Below are positions 48,501-61,800 of a stretch of 64,000 nt of DNA, piece after piece. The stretch's first letter is position 1. The number at the start of each line of letters is the position of its first letter. Location: assembly GCA_963920525.1 (NCBI GenBank), contig OY986440.1, positions 744,001 through 808,000 of the forward strand. The letters are read 5' to 3'. The position numbers and the translations under genes are program-made. Below the pieces are notes generated by a model, which did no database searches, was not told the DNA's origin, and saw nothing but the letters and a program-made list of their open reading frames with translations. Source of the DNA: Dichetophora obliterata (taxonomy: Eukaryota; Arthropoda; Insecta; Diptera; Sciomyzidae).

Positions 48501-51500
48501 TCAAATTTTTTTTGTTCAAAAGTTCAATAAAATCACTTCACAAAAATAGGTTGAACTGTACCGTTAAGTCAGTGTATATATGTTTCATGATTATGTCAAA
48601 AAAGGTCCAAAATATTGACTTTTTACTCAAAAAATGACTCAAAAATTGTTGTTGTTGTAAAAACGAAATCAATTAAAAATTGCACAAAAGTACCCCTTTG
48701 ATTTTTTTCGCGAAATTTATTTTTTCCAAAATGTTGTTTTTATATTTTTTACAAAAAATTCAAGTCTCAAAAATAATTTATGTGAAAAAATTAACCCAAT
48801 ATCTCTTTCCAATCAAAAGTTATGGCTAAAAATCTATTTTTTCATACAACTGACTATCTATAGTAAGTAATAAAACTCATTTTCTGTTTGTTTGTTTGTT
48901 TGTTTGGCCTTTATACAAATCTAAACGGCTCAATGGATTTCTCTCAAACTAGGTATACATATTAAGTACATCCCAACTTAAAATGTTACATACTTAGTTT
49001 TTGCCACGCCCCCTCTGAAATTTTTCAACTAACGGTAATTTCGTTATTATAAAACTTTTTAGTATCGGAGATTTTTTTGTATTTAATTTTAAAAAAATTT
49101 TGTTATTTTGACATCAAAAACATTCACATATCTTCAAAATTGGAGAAATTTTCAGTATAACGACTTTTTCATAAAACATCGTTGCCTAAGAACGAGAAAA
49201 AAACGACATGAAAATCAAAGTTTGGTCTTTCGATGCAAATATCTCCGCTGTCCATTAATATATTTCATTCAAATTTTTTTTGTTCAAAAGTTCAATAAAA
49301 TCACTTCACAAAAATAGGTTGAACTGTACCGTTAAGTCAGTGTATATATGTTTCATGATTATGTCAAAAAAGGTCCAAAATATTGACTTTTTACTCAAAA
49401 AATGACTCAAAAATTGTTGTTGTTGTAAAAACGAAATCAATTAAAAATTGCACAAAAGTACCCCTTTGATTTTTTTCGCGAAATTTATTTTTTCCAAAAT
49501 GTTGTTTTATATTTTTTACAAAAAATTCAAGTCTCAAAAATAATTTATGTGAAAAAATTAACCCAATATCTCTTTCCAATCAAAAGTTATGGCTAAAAAT
49601 CTATTTTTTCATACAACTGACTATCTATAGTAATAAAACTCATTTTCTGTTTGTTTGTTTGTTTGTTTGGCCTTTATACAAATCGAAACGGCTCAATGGA
49701 TTTCTCTCAAACTAGGTATACATATTAAGTACATCCCAACTTAAAATGTTACATACTTAGTTTTTGCCACTCCCCCTCTGAAATTTTTCAACTAACGGTA
49801 ATTTCGTTATTATAAAACTTTTTAGTATCGGAGATTTTTTTGTATTTAATTTTAAAAAATTTTTGTTATTTTGACATCAAAAACATTCACATATCATCAA
49901 AATTGGAGAAATTTTCAGTATAACGACTTTTTCATAAAACATCGTTGCCTAAGAACAAGAAAAAAACGACATGAAAATCAAAGTTTGGTCTTTCGATGCA
50001 AATATCTCCGCTGTCCATTAATATATTTCATTCAAATTTTTTTTGTTCAAAAGTTCAATAAAATCACTTCACAAAAATAGGTTGAACTGTACCGTTAAGT
50101 CAGTGTATATATGTTTCATGATTATGTCAAAAAAGGTCCAAAATATTGACTTTTTACTCAAAAAATGACTCAAAAATTGTTGTTGTTGTAAAAACGAAAT
50201 CAATAAAAAATTGCACATCTGGCTACCTTTCATATGACATAGCATTTACTTGCAAAAATTCTTCCAGCTAAGCGCAAAAATTATTTTACTGTTTTTGTCA
50301 TCAAAACAACAAGGGTACCCCCTTTGATTTTTTCGCGAAATTTATTTTTTCCAAAATGTTGTTTTTATATTTTTTACAAAAAATTCAAGTCTCAAAAATA
50401 ATTTATGTGAAAAAATTAACCCAATATCTCTTTCCAATCAAAAGTTATGGCTAAAAATCTATTTTTTCATACAACTGACTATCTATAGTAAGTAATAAAA
50501 CTCATTTTCTGTTTGTTTGTTTGTTTGTTTGGCCTTTATACAAATCTAAACGGCTCAATGGATTTCTCTCACACTAGGTATACATATTAAGTACATCCCA
50601 ACTTAAAATGTTACATACTTAGTTTTTGCCACGCCCCCTCTGAAATTTTTCAACTAACGGTAATTTCGTTATTATAAAACTTTTTAGTATCGGAGATTTT
50701 TTTGTATTTAATTTTAAAAAATTTTTGTTATTTTGACATCAAAAACATTCACATATCTTCAAAATTGGAGAAATTTTCAGTATAACGACTTTTTCATAAA
50801 ACATCGTTGCCTAAGAACGAGAAAAAAACGACATGAAAATCAAAGTTTGGTCTTTCGATGCAAATATCTCCGCTGTCCATTAATATATTTCATTCAAATT
50901 TTTTTTGTTCAAAAGTTCAATAAAATCACTTCACAAAAATAGGTTGAACTGTACCGTTAAGTCAGTGTATATATGTTTCATGATTATGTCAAAAAAGGTC
51001 CAAAATATTGACTTTTTACTCAAAAAATGACTCAAAAATTGTTGTTGTTGTAAAAACGAAATCAATTAAAAATTGCACAAAAGTACCCCTTTGATTTTTT
51101 TCGCGAAATTTATTTTTTCCAAAATGTTGTTTTTATATTTTTTACAAAAAATTCAAGTCTCAAAAATAATTTATGTGAAAAAATTAACCCAATATCTCTT
51201 TCCAATCAAAAGTTATGGCTAAAAATCTTTTTTTTTTCATACAACTGACTATCTATAGTAAGTAATAAAACTCATTTTCTGTTTGTTTGTTTGTTTGTTT
51301 GGCCTTTATACAAATCTAAACGGCTCAATGGATTTCTCTCAAACTAGGTATACATATTAAGTACATCCCAACTTAAAATGTTACATACTTAGTTTTTGCC
51401 ACGCCCCCTCTGAAATTTTTCAACTAACGGTAATTTCGTTATTATAAAACTTTTTAGTATCGGAGATTTTTTTGTATTTAATTTTAAAAAATTTTTGTTA

Positions 51501-52892
51501 TTTTGACATAAAAAACATTCACATATCTTCAAAATTGGAGAAATTTTCAGTATAACGACTTTTTCATAAAACATCGTTGCCTAAGAACGAGAAAAAAACG
51601 ACATGAAAATCAAAGTTTGGTCTTTCGATGCAAATATCTCCACTGTCCATTAATATATTTCATTCAAATTTTTTTTGTTCAAAAGTTCAATAAAATCACT
51701 TCACAAAAATAGGTTGAACTGTACCGTTAAGTCAGTGTATATATGTTTCATGATTATGTCAAAAAAGGTCCAAAATATTGACTTTTTACTCAAAAAATGA
51801 CTCAAAAATTGTTGTTGTTGTAAAAACGAAATCAATTAAAAATTGCACAAAAGTACCCCTTTGATTTTTTTCGCGAAATTTATTTTTTCCAAAATGTTGT
51901 TTTTATATTTTTTACAAAAAATTCAAGTCTCAAAAATAATTTATGTGAAAAAATTAACCCAATATCTCTTTCCAATCAAAAGTTATGGCTAAAAATCTAT
52001 TTTTTCATACAACTGACTATCTATAGTAATAAAACTCATTTTCTGTTTGTTTGTTTGTTTGTTTGGCCTTTATACAAATCGAAACGGCTCAATGGATTTC
52101 TCTCAAACTAGGTATACATATTAAGTACATCCCAACTTAAAATGTTACATACTTAGTTTTTGCCACTCCCCCTCTGAAATTTTTCAACTAACGGTAATTT
52201 CGTTATTATAAAACTTTTTAGTATCGGAGATTTTTTTGTATTTAATTTTAAAAAATTTTTGTTATTTTGACATCAAAAACATTCACATATCTTCAAAATT
52301 GGAGAAATTTTCAGTATAACGACTTTTTCATAAAACATCGTTGCCTAAGAACAAGAAAAAAACGACATGAAAATCAAAGTTTGGTCTTTCGATGCAAATA
52401 TCTCCGCTGTCCATTAATATATTTCATTCAAATTTTTTTTGTTCAAAAGTTCAATAAAATCACTTCACAAAAATAGGTTGAACTGTACCGTTAAGTCAGT
52501 GTATATATGTTTCATGATTATGTCAAAAAAGGTCCAAAATATTGACTTTTTACTCAAAAAATGACTCAAAAATTGTTGTTGTTGTAAAAACGAAATCAAT
52601 TAAAAATTGCACAAAAGTACCCCTTTGATTTTTTTCGCGAAATTTATTTTTTCCAAAATGTTGTTTTTATATTTTTTACAAAAAATTCAAGTCTCAAAAA
52701 TAATTTATGTGAAAAAATTAACCCAATATCTCTTTCCAATCAAAAGTTATGGCTAAAAATCTTTTTTTTTTCATACAACTGACTATCTATAGTAAGTAAT
52801 AAAACTCATTTTCTGTTTGTTTGTTTGTTTGTTTGGCCTTTATACAAATCTAAACGGCTCAATGGATTTCTCTCAAACTAGGTATACATATT
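45540..52892 (+). repeat. Ten-unit higher-order repeat, copy 2, with 441-bp deletion
   Basis: The unit order is the same: cores 45,710 (D2 direct), 46,400 (D2 direct), 47,089 (truncated, D1), 47,504 (L), 48,366 (S), 49,134 (S), 49,897 (L), 50,759 (S), 51,530 (S), 52,293 (S). The offset to copy 1 is 7,780-7,783 bp up to 47,124 and 7,339-7,348 bp afterwards. TGTCGTTTTTAT recurs at 46,860, and the CGAAACGG/CACTCCCC/AACAAG set recurs at 49,871 and 52,267. The match fades between 52,612 and 52,760, where D1 switches to the ten-T form. Confidence 0.86.
47110..47140 (+). other. 441-bp deletion junction (A core to C)
   Basis: CGACTTTTTCAT of the core is joined to TTCAAAAATTCAAGTC in the middle of C, removing the rest of the core, all of B and the start of C. 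Comparison with copy 1 (39,343 to 39,791) gives a net loss of 441 bp. The six bases between the two matching parts (TTCAAA) are not explained by simple deletion. The junction occurs once. Confidence 0.78.
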
Positions 52893-55800
52893 AAGTACAT
52901 CCCAACTTAAAATGTTACATACTTAGTTTTTGCCACGCCCCCTCTGAAATTTTTCAACTAACGGTAATTTCGTTATTATAAAACTTTTTAGTATCGGAGA
53001 TTTTTTTGTATTTAATTTTAAAAAATTTTTGTTATTTTGACATCAAAAACATTCACATATCTTCAAAATTGGAGAAATTTTCAGTATAACGACTTTTTCA
53101 TAAAACATCGTTGCCTAAGAACGAGAAAAAAACGACATGAAAATCAAAGTTTGGTCTTTCGATGCAAATATCTCCGCTGTCCATTAATATATTTCATTCA
53201 AATTTTTTTTGTTCAAAAGTTCAATAAAATCACTTCACAAAAATAGGTTGAACTGTACCGTTAAGTCAGTGTATATATGTTTCATGATTATGTCAAAAAA
53301 GGTCCAAAATATTGACTTTTTACTCAAAAAATGACTCAAAAATTGTTGTTGTTGTAAAAACGAAATCAATTAAAAATTGCACAAAAGTACCCCTTTGATT
53401 TTTTTCGCGAAATTTATTTTTTCCAAAATGTTGTTTTTATATTTTTTACAAAAAATTCAAGTCTCAAAAATAATTTATGTGAAAAAATTAACCCAATATC
53501 TCTTTCCAATCAAAAGTTATGGCTAAAAATCTTTTTTTTTTCATACAACTGACTATCTATAGTAAGTAATAAAACTCATTTTCTGTTTGTTTGTTTGTTT
53601 GTTTGGCCTTTATACAAATCTAAACGGCTCAATGGATTTCTCTCAAACTAGGTATACATATTAAGTACATCCCAACTTAAAATGTTACATACTTAGTTTT
53701 TGCCACGCCCCCTCTGAAATTTTTCAACTAACGGTAATTTCGTTATTATAAAACTTTTTAGTATCGGAGATTTTTTTGTATTTAATTTTAAAAAATTTTT
53801 GTTATTTTGACATCAAAAACATTCACATATCTTCAAAATTGGAGAAATTTTCAGTATAACGACTTTTTCATAAAACATCGTTGCCTAAGAACGAGAAAAA
53901 AACGACATGAAAATCAAAGTTTGGTCTTTCGATGCAAATATCTCCGCTGTCCATTAATATATTTCATTCAAATTTTTTTTGTTCAAAAGTTCAATAAAAT
54001 CACTTCACAAAAATAGGTTGAACTGTACCGTTAAGTCAGTGTATATATGTTTCATGATTATGTCAAAAAAGGTCCAAAATATTGACTTTTTACTCAAAAA
54101 ATGACTCAAAAATTGTTGTTGTTGTAAAAACGAAATCAATTAAAAATTGCACATCTGGCTACCTTTCATATGACATAGCATTTACTTGCAAAAATTCTTC
54201 CAGCTAAGCGCAAAAATTATTTTACTGTTTTTGTCATCAAAACAACAAGGGTACCCCCTTTGATTTTTTTCGCGAAATTTATTTTTTCCAAAATGTTGTT
54301 TTTATATTTTTTACAAAAAATTCAAGTCTCAAAAATAATTTATGTGAAAAAATTAACCCAATATCTCTTTCCAATCAAAAGTTATGGCTAAAAATCTATT
54401 TTTTCATACAACTGACTATCTATAGTAAGTAATAAAACTCATTTTCTGTTTGTTTGTTTGTTTGTTTGGCCTTTATACAAATCTAAACGGCTCAATGGAT
54501 TTCTCTCAAACTAGGTATACATATTAAGTACATTCCAACTTAAAATGTTACATACTTAGTTTTTGCCACGCCCCCTCTGAAATTTTTCAACTAACGGTAA
54601 TTTCGTTATTATAAAACTTTTTAGTATCGGAGATTTTTTTGTATTTAATTTTAAAAAATTTTTGTTATTTTGACATCAAAAACATTCACATATCTTCAAA
54701 ATTGGAGAAATTTTCAGTATAACGACTTTTTCATAAAACATCGTTGCCTAAGAACGAGAAAAAAACGACATGAAAATCAAAGTTTGGTCTTTCGATGCAA
54801 ATATCTCCGCTGTCCATTAATATATTTCATTCAAATTTTTTTTGTTCAAAAGTTCAATAAAATCACTTCACAAAAATAGGTTGAACTGTACCGTTAAGTC
54901 AGTGTATATATGTTTCATGATTATGTCAAAAAAGGTCCAAAATATTGACTTTTTACTCAAAAAATGACTCAAAAATTGTTGTTGTTGTAAAAACGAAATC
55001 AATTAAAAATTGCACATCTGGCTACCTTTCATATGACATAGCATTTACTTGCAAAAATTCTTCCAGCTAAGCGCAAAAATTATTTTACTGTTTTTTTCAT
55101 CAAAACAACAAGGGTACCCCCTTTGATTTTTTTCGCGAAATTTATTTTTTCCAAAATGTTGTTTTTATATTTTTTACAAAAAAGTCAAGTCTCAAAAATA
55201 ATTTATGTGAAAAAATTAACCCAATATCTCTTTCCAATCAAAAGTTATGGCTAAAAATCTATTTTTTCATACAACTGACTATCTATAGTAAGTAATAAAA
55301 CTCATTTTCTGTTTGTTTGTTTGTTTGTTTGGCCTTTATACAAATCTAAACGGCTCAATGGATTTCTCTCAAACTAGGTATAGATATTAAGTAAATCCCA
55401 ACTTAAAATGTTACATACTTAGTTTTTGCCACGCCCCCTCTGAAATTTTTCAACTAACGGTAATTTCGTTATTATAAAACTTTTTAGCATCGGAGATTTT
55501 TTTGTATTTAATTTTAAAAAATTTTTGTTATTTTGACATCAAAAACATTCACATATCTTCAAAATTGGAGAAATTTTCAGTATAACGACTTTTTCATAAA
55601 ACATCGTTGCCTAAGAACGAGAAAAAAACGACATGAAAATCAAAGTTTGGTCTTTCGATGCAAATATCTCCGCTGTCCATTAATATATTTCATTCAAATT
55701 TTTTTTGTTCAAAAGTTCAATAAAATCACTTCACAAAAATAGGTTGAACTGTACCGTTAAGTCAGTGTATATATGTTTCATGATTATGTCAAAAAAGGTC

Positions 55801-58800
55801 CAAAATATTGACTTTTTACTCAAAAAATGACTCAAAAATTGTTGTTGTTGTAAAAACGAAATCAATTAAAAATTGCACATCTGGCTACCTTTCATATGAC
55901 ATAGCATTTACTTGCAAAAATTCTTCCAGCTAAGCGCAAAAATTATTTTACTGTTTTTGTCATCAAAACAACAAGGGTACCCCCTTTGATTTTTTTCGCG
56001 AAATTTATTTTTTCCAAAATGTTGTTTTTATATTTTTTACAAAAAATTCAAGTCTCAAAAATAATTTATGTGAAAAAATTAACCCAATATCTCTTTCCAA
56101 TCAAAAGTTATGGCTAAAAATCTTTTTTTTTTCATACAACTGACTATCTATAGTAAGTAATAAAACTCATTTTCTGTTTGTTTGTTTGTTTGTTTGGCCT
56201 TTATACAAATCTAAACGGCTCAATGGATTTCTCTCAAACTAGGTATACATATTAAGTACATCCCAACTTAAAATGTTACATACTTAGTTTTTGCCACGCC
56301 CCCTCTGAAATTTTTCAACTAACGGTAATTTCGTTATTATAAAACTTTTTAGTATCGGAGATTTTTTTATATTTAATTTTAAAAAATTTTTGTTATTTTG
56401 ACATCAAAAACATTCACATATCTTCAAAATTGGAGAAATTTTCAGTATAACGACTTTTTCATAAAACATCGTTGCCTAAGAACGAGAAAAAAACGACATG
56501 AAAATCAAAGTTTGGTCTTTCGATGCAAATATCTCCGCTGTCCATTAATATATTTCATTCAAATTTTTTTTTTTTTTCAAAAGTTCAATAAAATCACTTC
56601 ACAAAAATAGGTTGAACTGTACCGTTAAGTCAGTGTATATATGTTTCATGATTATGTCAAAAAAGGTCCAAAATATTGACTTTTTACTCAAAAAATGACT
56701 CAAAAATTGTTGTTGTTGTAAAAACGAAATCAATTAAAAATTGCACATCTGGCTACCTTTCATATGACATAGCATTTACTTGCAAAAATTCTTCCAGCTA
56801 AGCGCAAAAATTATTTTACTGTTTTTGTCATCAAAACAACAAGGGTACCCCCTTCGATTTTTTTCGCGAAATTTATTTTTTCCAAAATGTTGTTTTTATA
56901 TTTTTTACAAAAAATTCAAGTCTCAAAAATAATTTATGTGAAAAAATTAACCCAATATCTCTTTCCAATCAAAAGTTATGGCTAAAAATCTATTTTTTCA
57001 TACAACTGACTATCTATAGTAAGTAATAAAACTCATTTTCTGTTTGTTTGTTTGTTTGTTTGGCCTTTATACAAATCTAAACGGCTCAATGGATTTCTCT
57101 CAAACTAGGTATACATATTAAGTACATCCCAACTTAAAATGTTACATACTTAGTTTTTGCCACGCCCCCTCTGAAATTTTTCAACTAACGGTAATTTCGT
57201 TATTATAAAACTTTTTAGTATCGGAGATTTTTTTGTATTTAATTTTAAAAAATTTTTGTTATTTTGACATCAAAAACATTCACATATCTTCAAAATTGGA
57301 GAAATTTTCAGTATAACGACTTTTTCATAAAACATCGTTGCCTAAGAACGAGAAAAAAACGACATGAAAATCAAAGTTTGGTCTTTCGATGCAAATATCT
57401 CCGCTGTCCATTAATATATTTCATTCAAATTTTTTTTGTTCAAAAGTTCAATAAAATCACTTCACAAAAATAGGTTGAACTGTACCGTTAAGTCAGTGTA
57501 TATATGTTTCATGATTATGTCAAAAAAGGTCCAAAATATTGACTTTTTACTCAAAAAATGACTCAAAAATTGTTGTTGTTGTAAAAATGAAATCAATTAA
57601 AAATTGCACATCTGGCTACCTTTCATATGACATAGCATTTACTTGCAAAAATTCTTCCAGCTAAGCGCAAAAATTATTTTACTGTTTTTTTCATCAAAAC
57701 AACAAGGGTACCCCCTTTGATTTTTTTCGCGAAATTTATTTTTTCCAAAATGTTGTTTTTATATTTTTTACAAAAAATTCAAGTCTCAAAAATAATTTAT
57801 GTGAAAAAATTAACCCAATATCTCTTTCCAATCAAAAGTTATGGCTAAAAATCTATTTTTTCATACAACTGACTATCTATAGTAATAAAACTCATTTTCT
57901 GTTTGTTTGTTTGTTTGTTTGGCCTTTATACAAATCTAAACGGCTCAATGGATTTCTCTCAAACTAGGTATAGATATTAAGTACATCCCAACTTAAAATG
58001 TTACATACTTAGTTTTTGCCACGCCCCCTCTGAAATTTTTCAACTAACGGTAATTTCGTTATTATAAAACTTTTTAGTATCGGAGATTTTTTTGTATTTA
58101 ATTTTAAAAAATTTTTGTTATTTTGACATCAAAAACATTCACATATCTTCAAAATTGGAGAAATTTTCAGTATAACGACTTTTTCATAAAACATCGTTGC
58201 CTAAGAACGAGAAAAAAACGACATGAAAATCAAAGTTTGGTCTTTCGATGCAAATATCTCCGCTGTCCATTAATATATTTCATTCAAATTTTTTTTGTTC
58301 AAAAGTTCAATAAAATCACTTCACAAAAATAGGTTGAACTGTACCGTTAAGTCAGTGTATATATGTTTCATGATTATGTCAAAAAAGGTCCAAAATATTG
58401 ACTTTTTACTCAAAAAATGACTCAAAAATTGTTGTTGTTGTAAAAACGAAATCAATTAAAAATTGCACATCTAGCTACCTTTCATATGACATAGCATTTA
58501 TTTGCAAAAATTCTTCCAGCTAAGCGCAAAAATTATTTTACTGTTTTTGTCATCAAAACAACAAGGGTACCCCCTTTGATTTTTTTCGCGAAATTTATTT
58601 TTTCCAAAATGTTGTTTTTATATTTTTTACAAAAAATTCAAGTCTCAAAAATAATTTATGTGAAAAAATTAACCCAATATCTCTTTCCAATCAAAAGTTA
58701 TGGCTAAAAATCTATTTTTTCATACAACTGACTATCTATAGTAAGTAATAAAACTCATTTTCTGTTTGTTTGTTTGTTTGTTTGGCCTTTATACAAATCT

Positions 58801-61800
58801 AAACGGCTCAATGGATTTCTCTCAAACTAGGTATACATATTAAGTACATCCCAACTTAAAATGTTACATACTTAGTTTTTGCCACGCCCCCTCTGAAATT
58901 TTTCAACTAACGGTAATTTCGTTATTATAAAACTTTTTAGTATCGGAGATTTTTTTGTATTTAATTTTAAAAAATTTTTGTTATTTTGACATCAAAAACA
59001 TTCACATATCTTCAAAATTGGAGAAATTTTCAGTATAACGACTTTTTCATAAAACATCGTTGCCTAAGAACGAGAAAAAAACGACATGAAAATCAAAGTT
59101 TGGTCTTTCGATGCAAATATCTCCGCTGTCCATTAATATATTTCATTCAAATTTTTTTTGTTCAAAAGTTCAATAAAATCACTTCACAAAAATAGGTTGA
59201 ACTGTACCGTTAAGTCAGTGTATATATGTTTCATGATTATGTCAAAAAAGGTCCAAAATATTGACTTTTTACTCAAAAAATGACTCAAAAATTGTTGTTG
59301 TTGTAAAAACGAAATCAATTAAAAATTGCACATCTGGCTACCTTTCATATGACATAGCATTTACTTGCAAAAATTCTTCCAGCTAAGCGCAAAAATTATT
59401 TTACTGTTTTTGTCATCAAAACAACAAGGGTACCCCCTTCGATTTTTTTCGCGAAATTTATTTTTTCCAAAATGTTGTTTTTATATTTTTTACAAAAAAT
59501 TCAAGTCTCAAAAATAATTTATGTGAAAAAATTAACCCAATATCTCTTTCCAATCAAAAGTTATGGCTAAAAATCTATTTTTTCATACAACTGACTATCT
59601 ATAGTAAGTAATAAAACTCATTTTCTGTTTGTTTGTTTGTTTGTTTGGCCTTTATACAAATCTAAACGGCTCAATGGATTTCTCTCAAACTAGGTATACA
59701 TATTAAGTACATCCCAACTTAAAATGTTACATACTTAGTTTTTGCCACGCCCCCTCTGAAATTTTTCAACTAACGGTAATTTCGTTATTATAAAACTTTT
59801 TAGTATCGGAGATTTTTTTGTATTTAATTTTTAAAAATTTTTGTTATTTTGACATCAAAAACATTCACATATCTTCAAAATTGGAGAAATTTTCAGTATA
59901 ACGACTTTTTCATAAAACATCGTTGCCTAAGAACGAGAAAAAAACGACATGAAAATCAAAGTTTGGTCTTTCGATGCAAATATCTCCGCTGTCCATTAAT
60001 ATATTTCATTCAAATTTTTTTTGTTCAAAAGTTCAATAAAATCACTTCACAAAAATAGGTTGAACTGTACCGTTAAGTCAGTGTATATATGTTTCATGAT
60101 TATGTCAAAAAAGGTCCAAAATATTGACTTTTTACTCAAAAAATGACTCAAAAATTGTTGTTGTTGTAAAAACGAAATCAATTAAAAATTGCACATCTGG
60201 CTACCTTTCATATGACATAGCATTTACTTGCAAAAATTCTTCCAGCTAAGCGCAAAAATTATTTTACTGTTTTTGTCATCAAAACAACAAGGGTACCCCC
60301 TTCGATTTTTTTCGCGAAATTTATTTTTTCCAAAATGTTGTTTTTATATTTTTTACAAAAAATTCAAGTCTCAAAAATAATTTATGTGAAAAAATTAACC
60401 CAATATCTCTTTCCAATCAAAAGTTATGGCTAAAAATCTATTTTTTCATACAACTGACTATCTATAGTAATAAAACTCATTTTCTGTTTGTTTGTTTGTT
60501 TGTTTGGCCTTTATACAAATCGAAACGGCTCAATGGATTTCTCTCAAACTAGGTATACATATTAAGTACATCCCAACTTAAAATGTTACATACTTAGTTT
60601 TTGCCACGCCCCCTCTGAAATTTTTCAACTAACGGTAATTTCGTTATTATAAAACTTTTTAGTATCGGAGATTTTTTTGTATTTAATTTTAAAAAATTTT
60701 TGCTATTTTGACATCAAAAACATTCACATATCTTCAAAATTGGAGAAATTTTCAGTATAACGACTTTTTCATAAAACATCGTTGCCTAAGAACAAGAAAA
60801 AAACGACATGAAAATCAAAGTTTGGTCTTTCGATGCAAATATCTCCGCTGTCCATTAATATATTTCATTCAAATTTTTTTTGTTCAAAAGTTCAATAAAA
60901 TCACTTCACAAAAATAGGTTGAACTGTACCGTTAAGTCAGTGTATATATGTTTCATGATTATGTCAAAAAAGGTCCAAAATATTGACTTTTTACTCAAAA
61001 AATGACTCAAAAATTGTTGTTGTTGTAAAAACGAAATCAATTAAAAATTGCACATCTGGCTACCTTTCATATGACATAGCATTTACTTGCAAAAATTCTT
61101 CCAGCTAAGCGCAAAAATTATTTTACTGTTTTTGTCATCAAAACAACAAGGGTACCCCCTTCGATTTTTTTCGCGAAATTTATTTTTTCCAAAATGTTGT
61201 TTTTATATTTTTTACAAAAAATTCAAGTCTCAAAAATAATTTATGTGAAAAAATTAACCCAATATCTCTTTCCAATCAAAAGTTATGGCTAAAAATCTAT
61301 TTTTTCATACAACTGACTATCTATAGTAATAAAACTCATTTTCTGTTTGTTTGTTTGTTTGTTTGGCCTTTATACAAATCGAAACGGCTCAATGGATTTC
61401 TCTCAAACTAGGTATACATATTAAGTACATCCCAACTTAAAATGTTACATACTTAGTTTTTGCCACGCCCCCTCTGAAATTTTTCAACTAACGGTAATTT
61501 CTTTATTATAAAAATTTTTAGTATCGGAGATTTTTTTGTATTTAATTTTAAAAAATTTTTGTTATTTTGACATCAAAAACATTCACATATCTTCAAAATT
61601 GGAGAAATTTTCAGTATAACGACTTTTTCATAAAACATCGTTGCCTAAGAACAAGAAAAAAACGACATGAAAATCAAAGTTTGGTCTTTCGATGCAAATA
61701 TCTCCGCTGTCCATTAATATATTTCATTCAAATTTTTTTTGTTCAAAAGTTCAATAAAATCACTTCACAAAAATAGGTTGAACTGTACCGTTAAGTCAGT

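Noticed and set aside
49391..49579. Minus-strand frames (49,391-49,579 and 51,389-51,574)
   Set aside because: Each is created by a single private base change in one unit and is closed in all the others. They are chance frames in repeat DNA.
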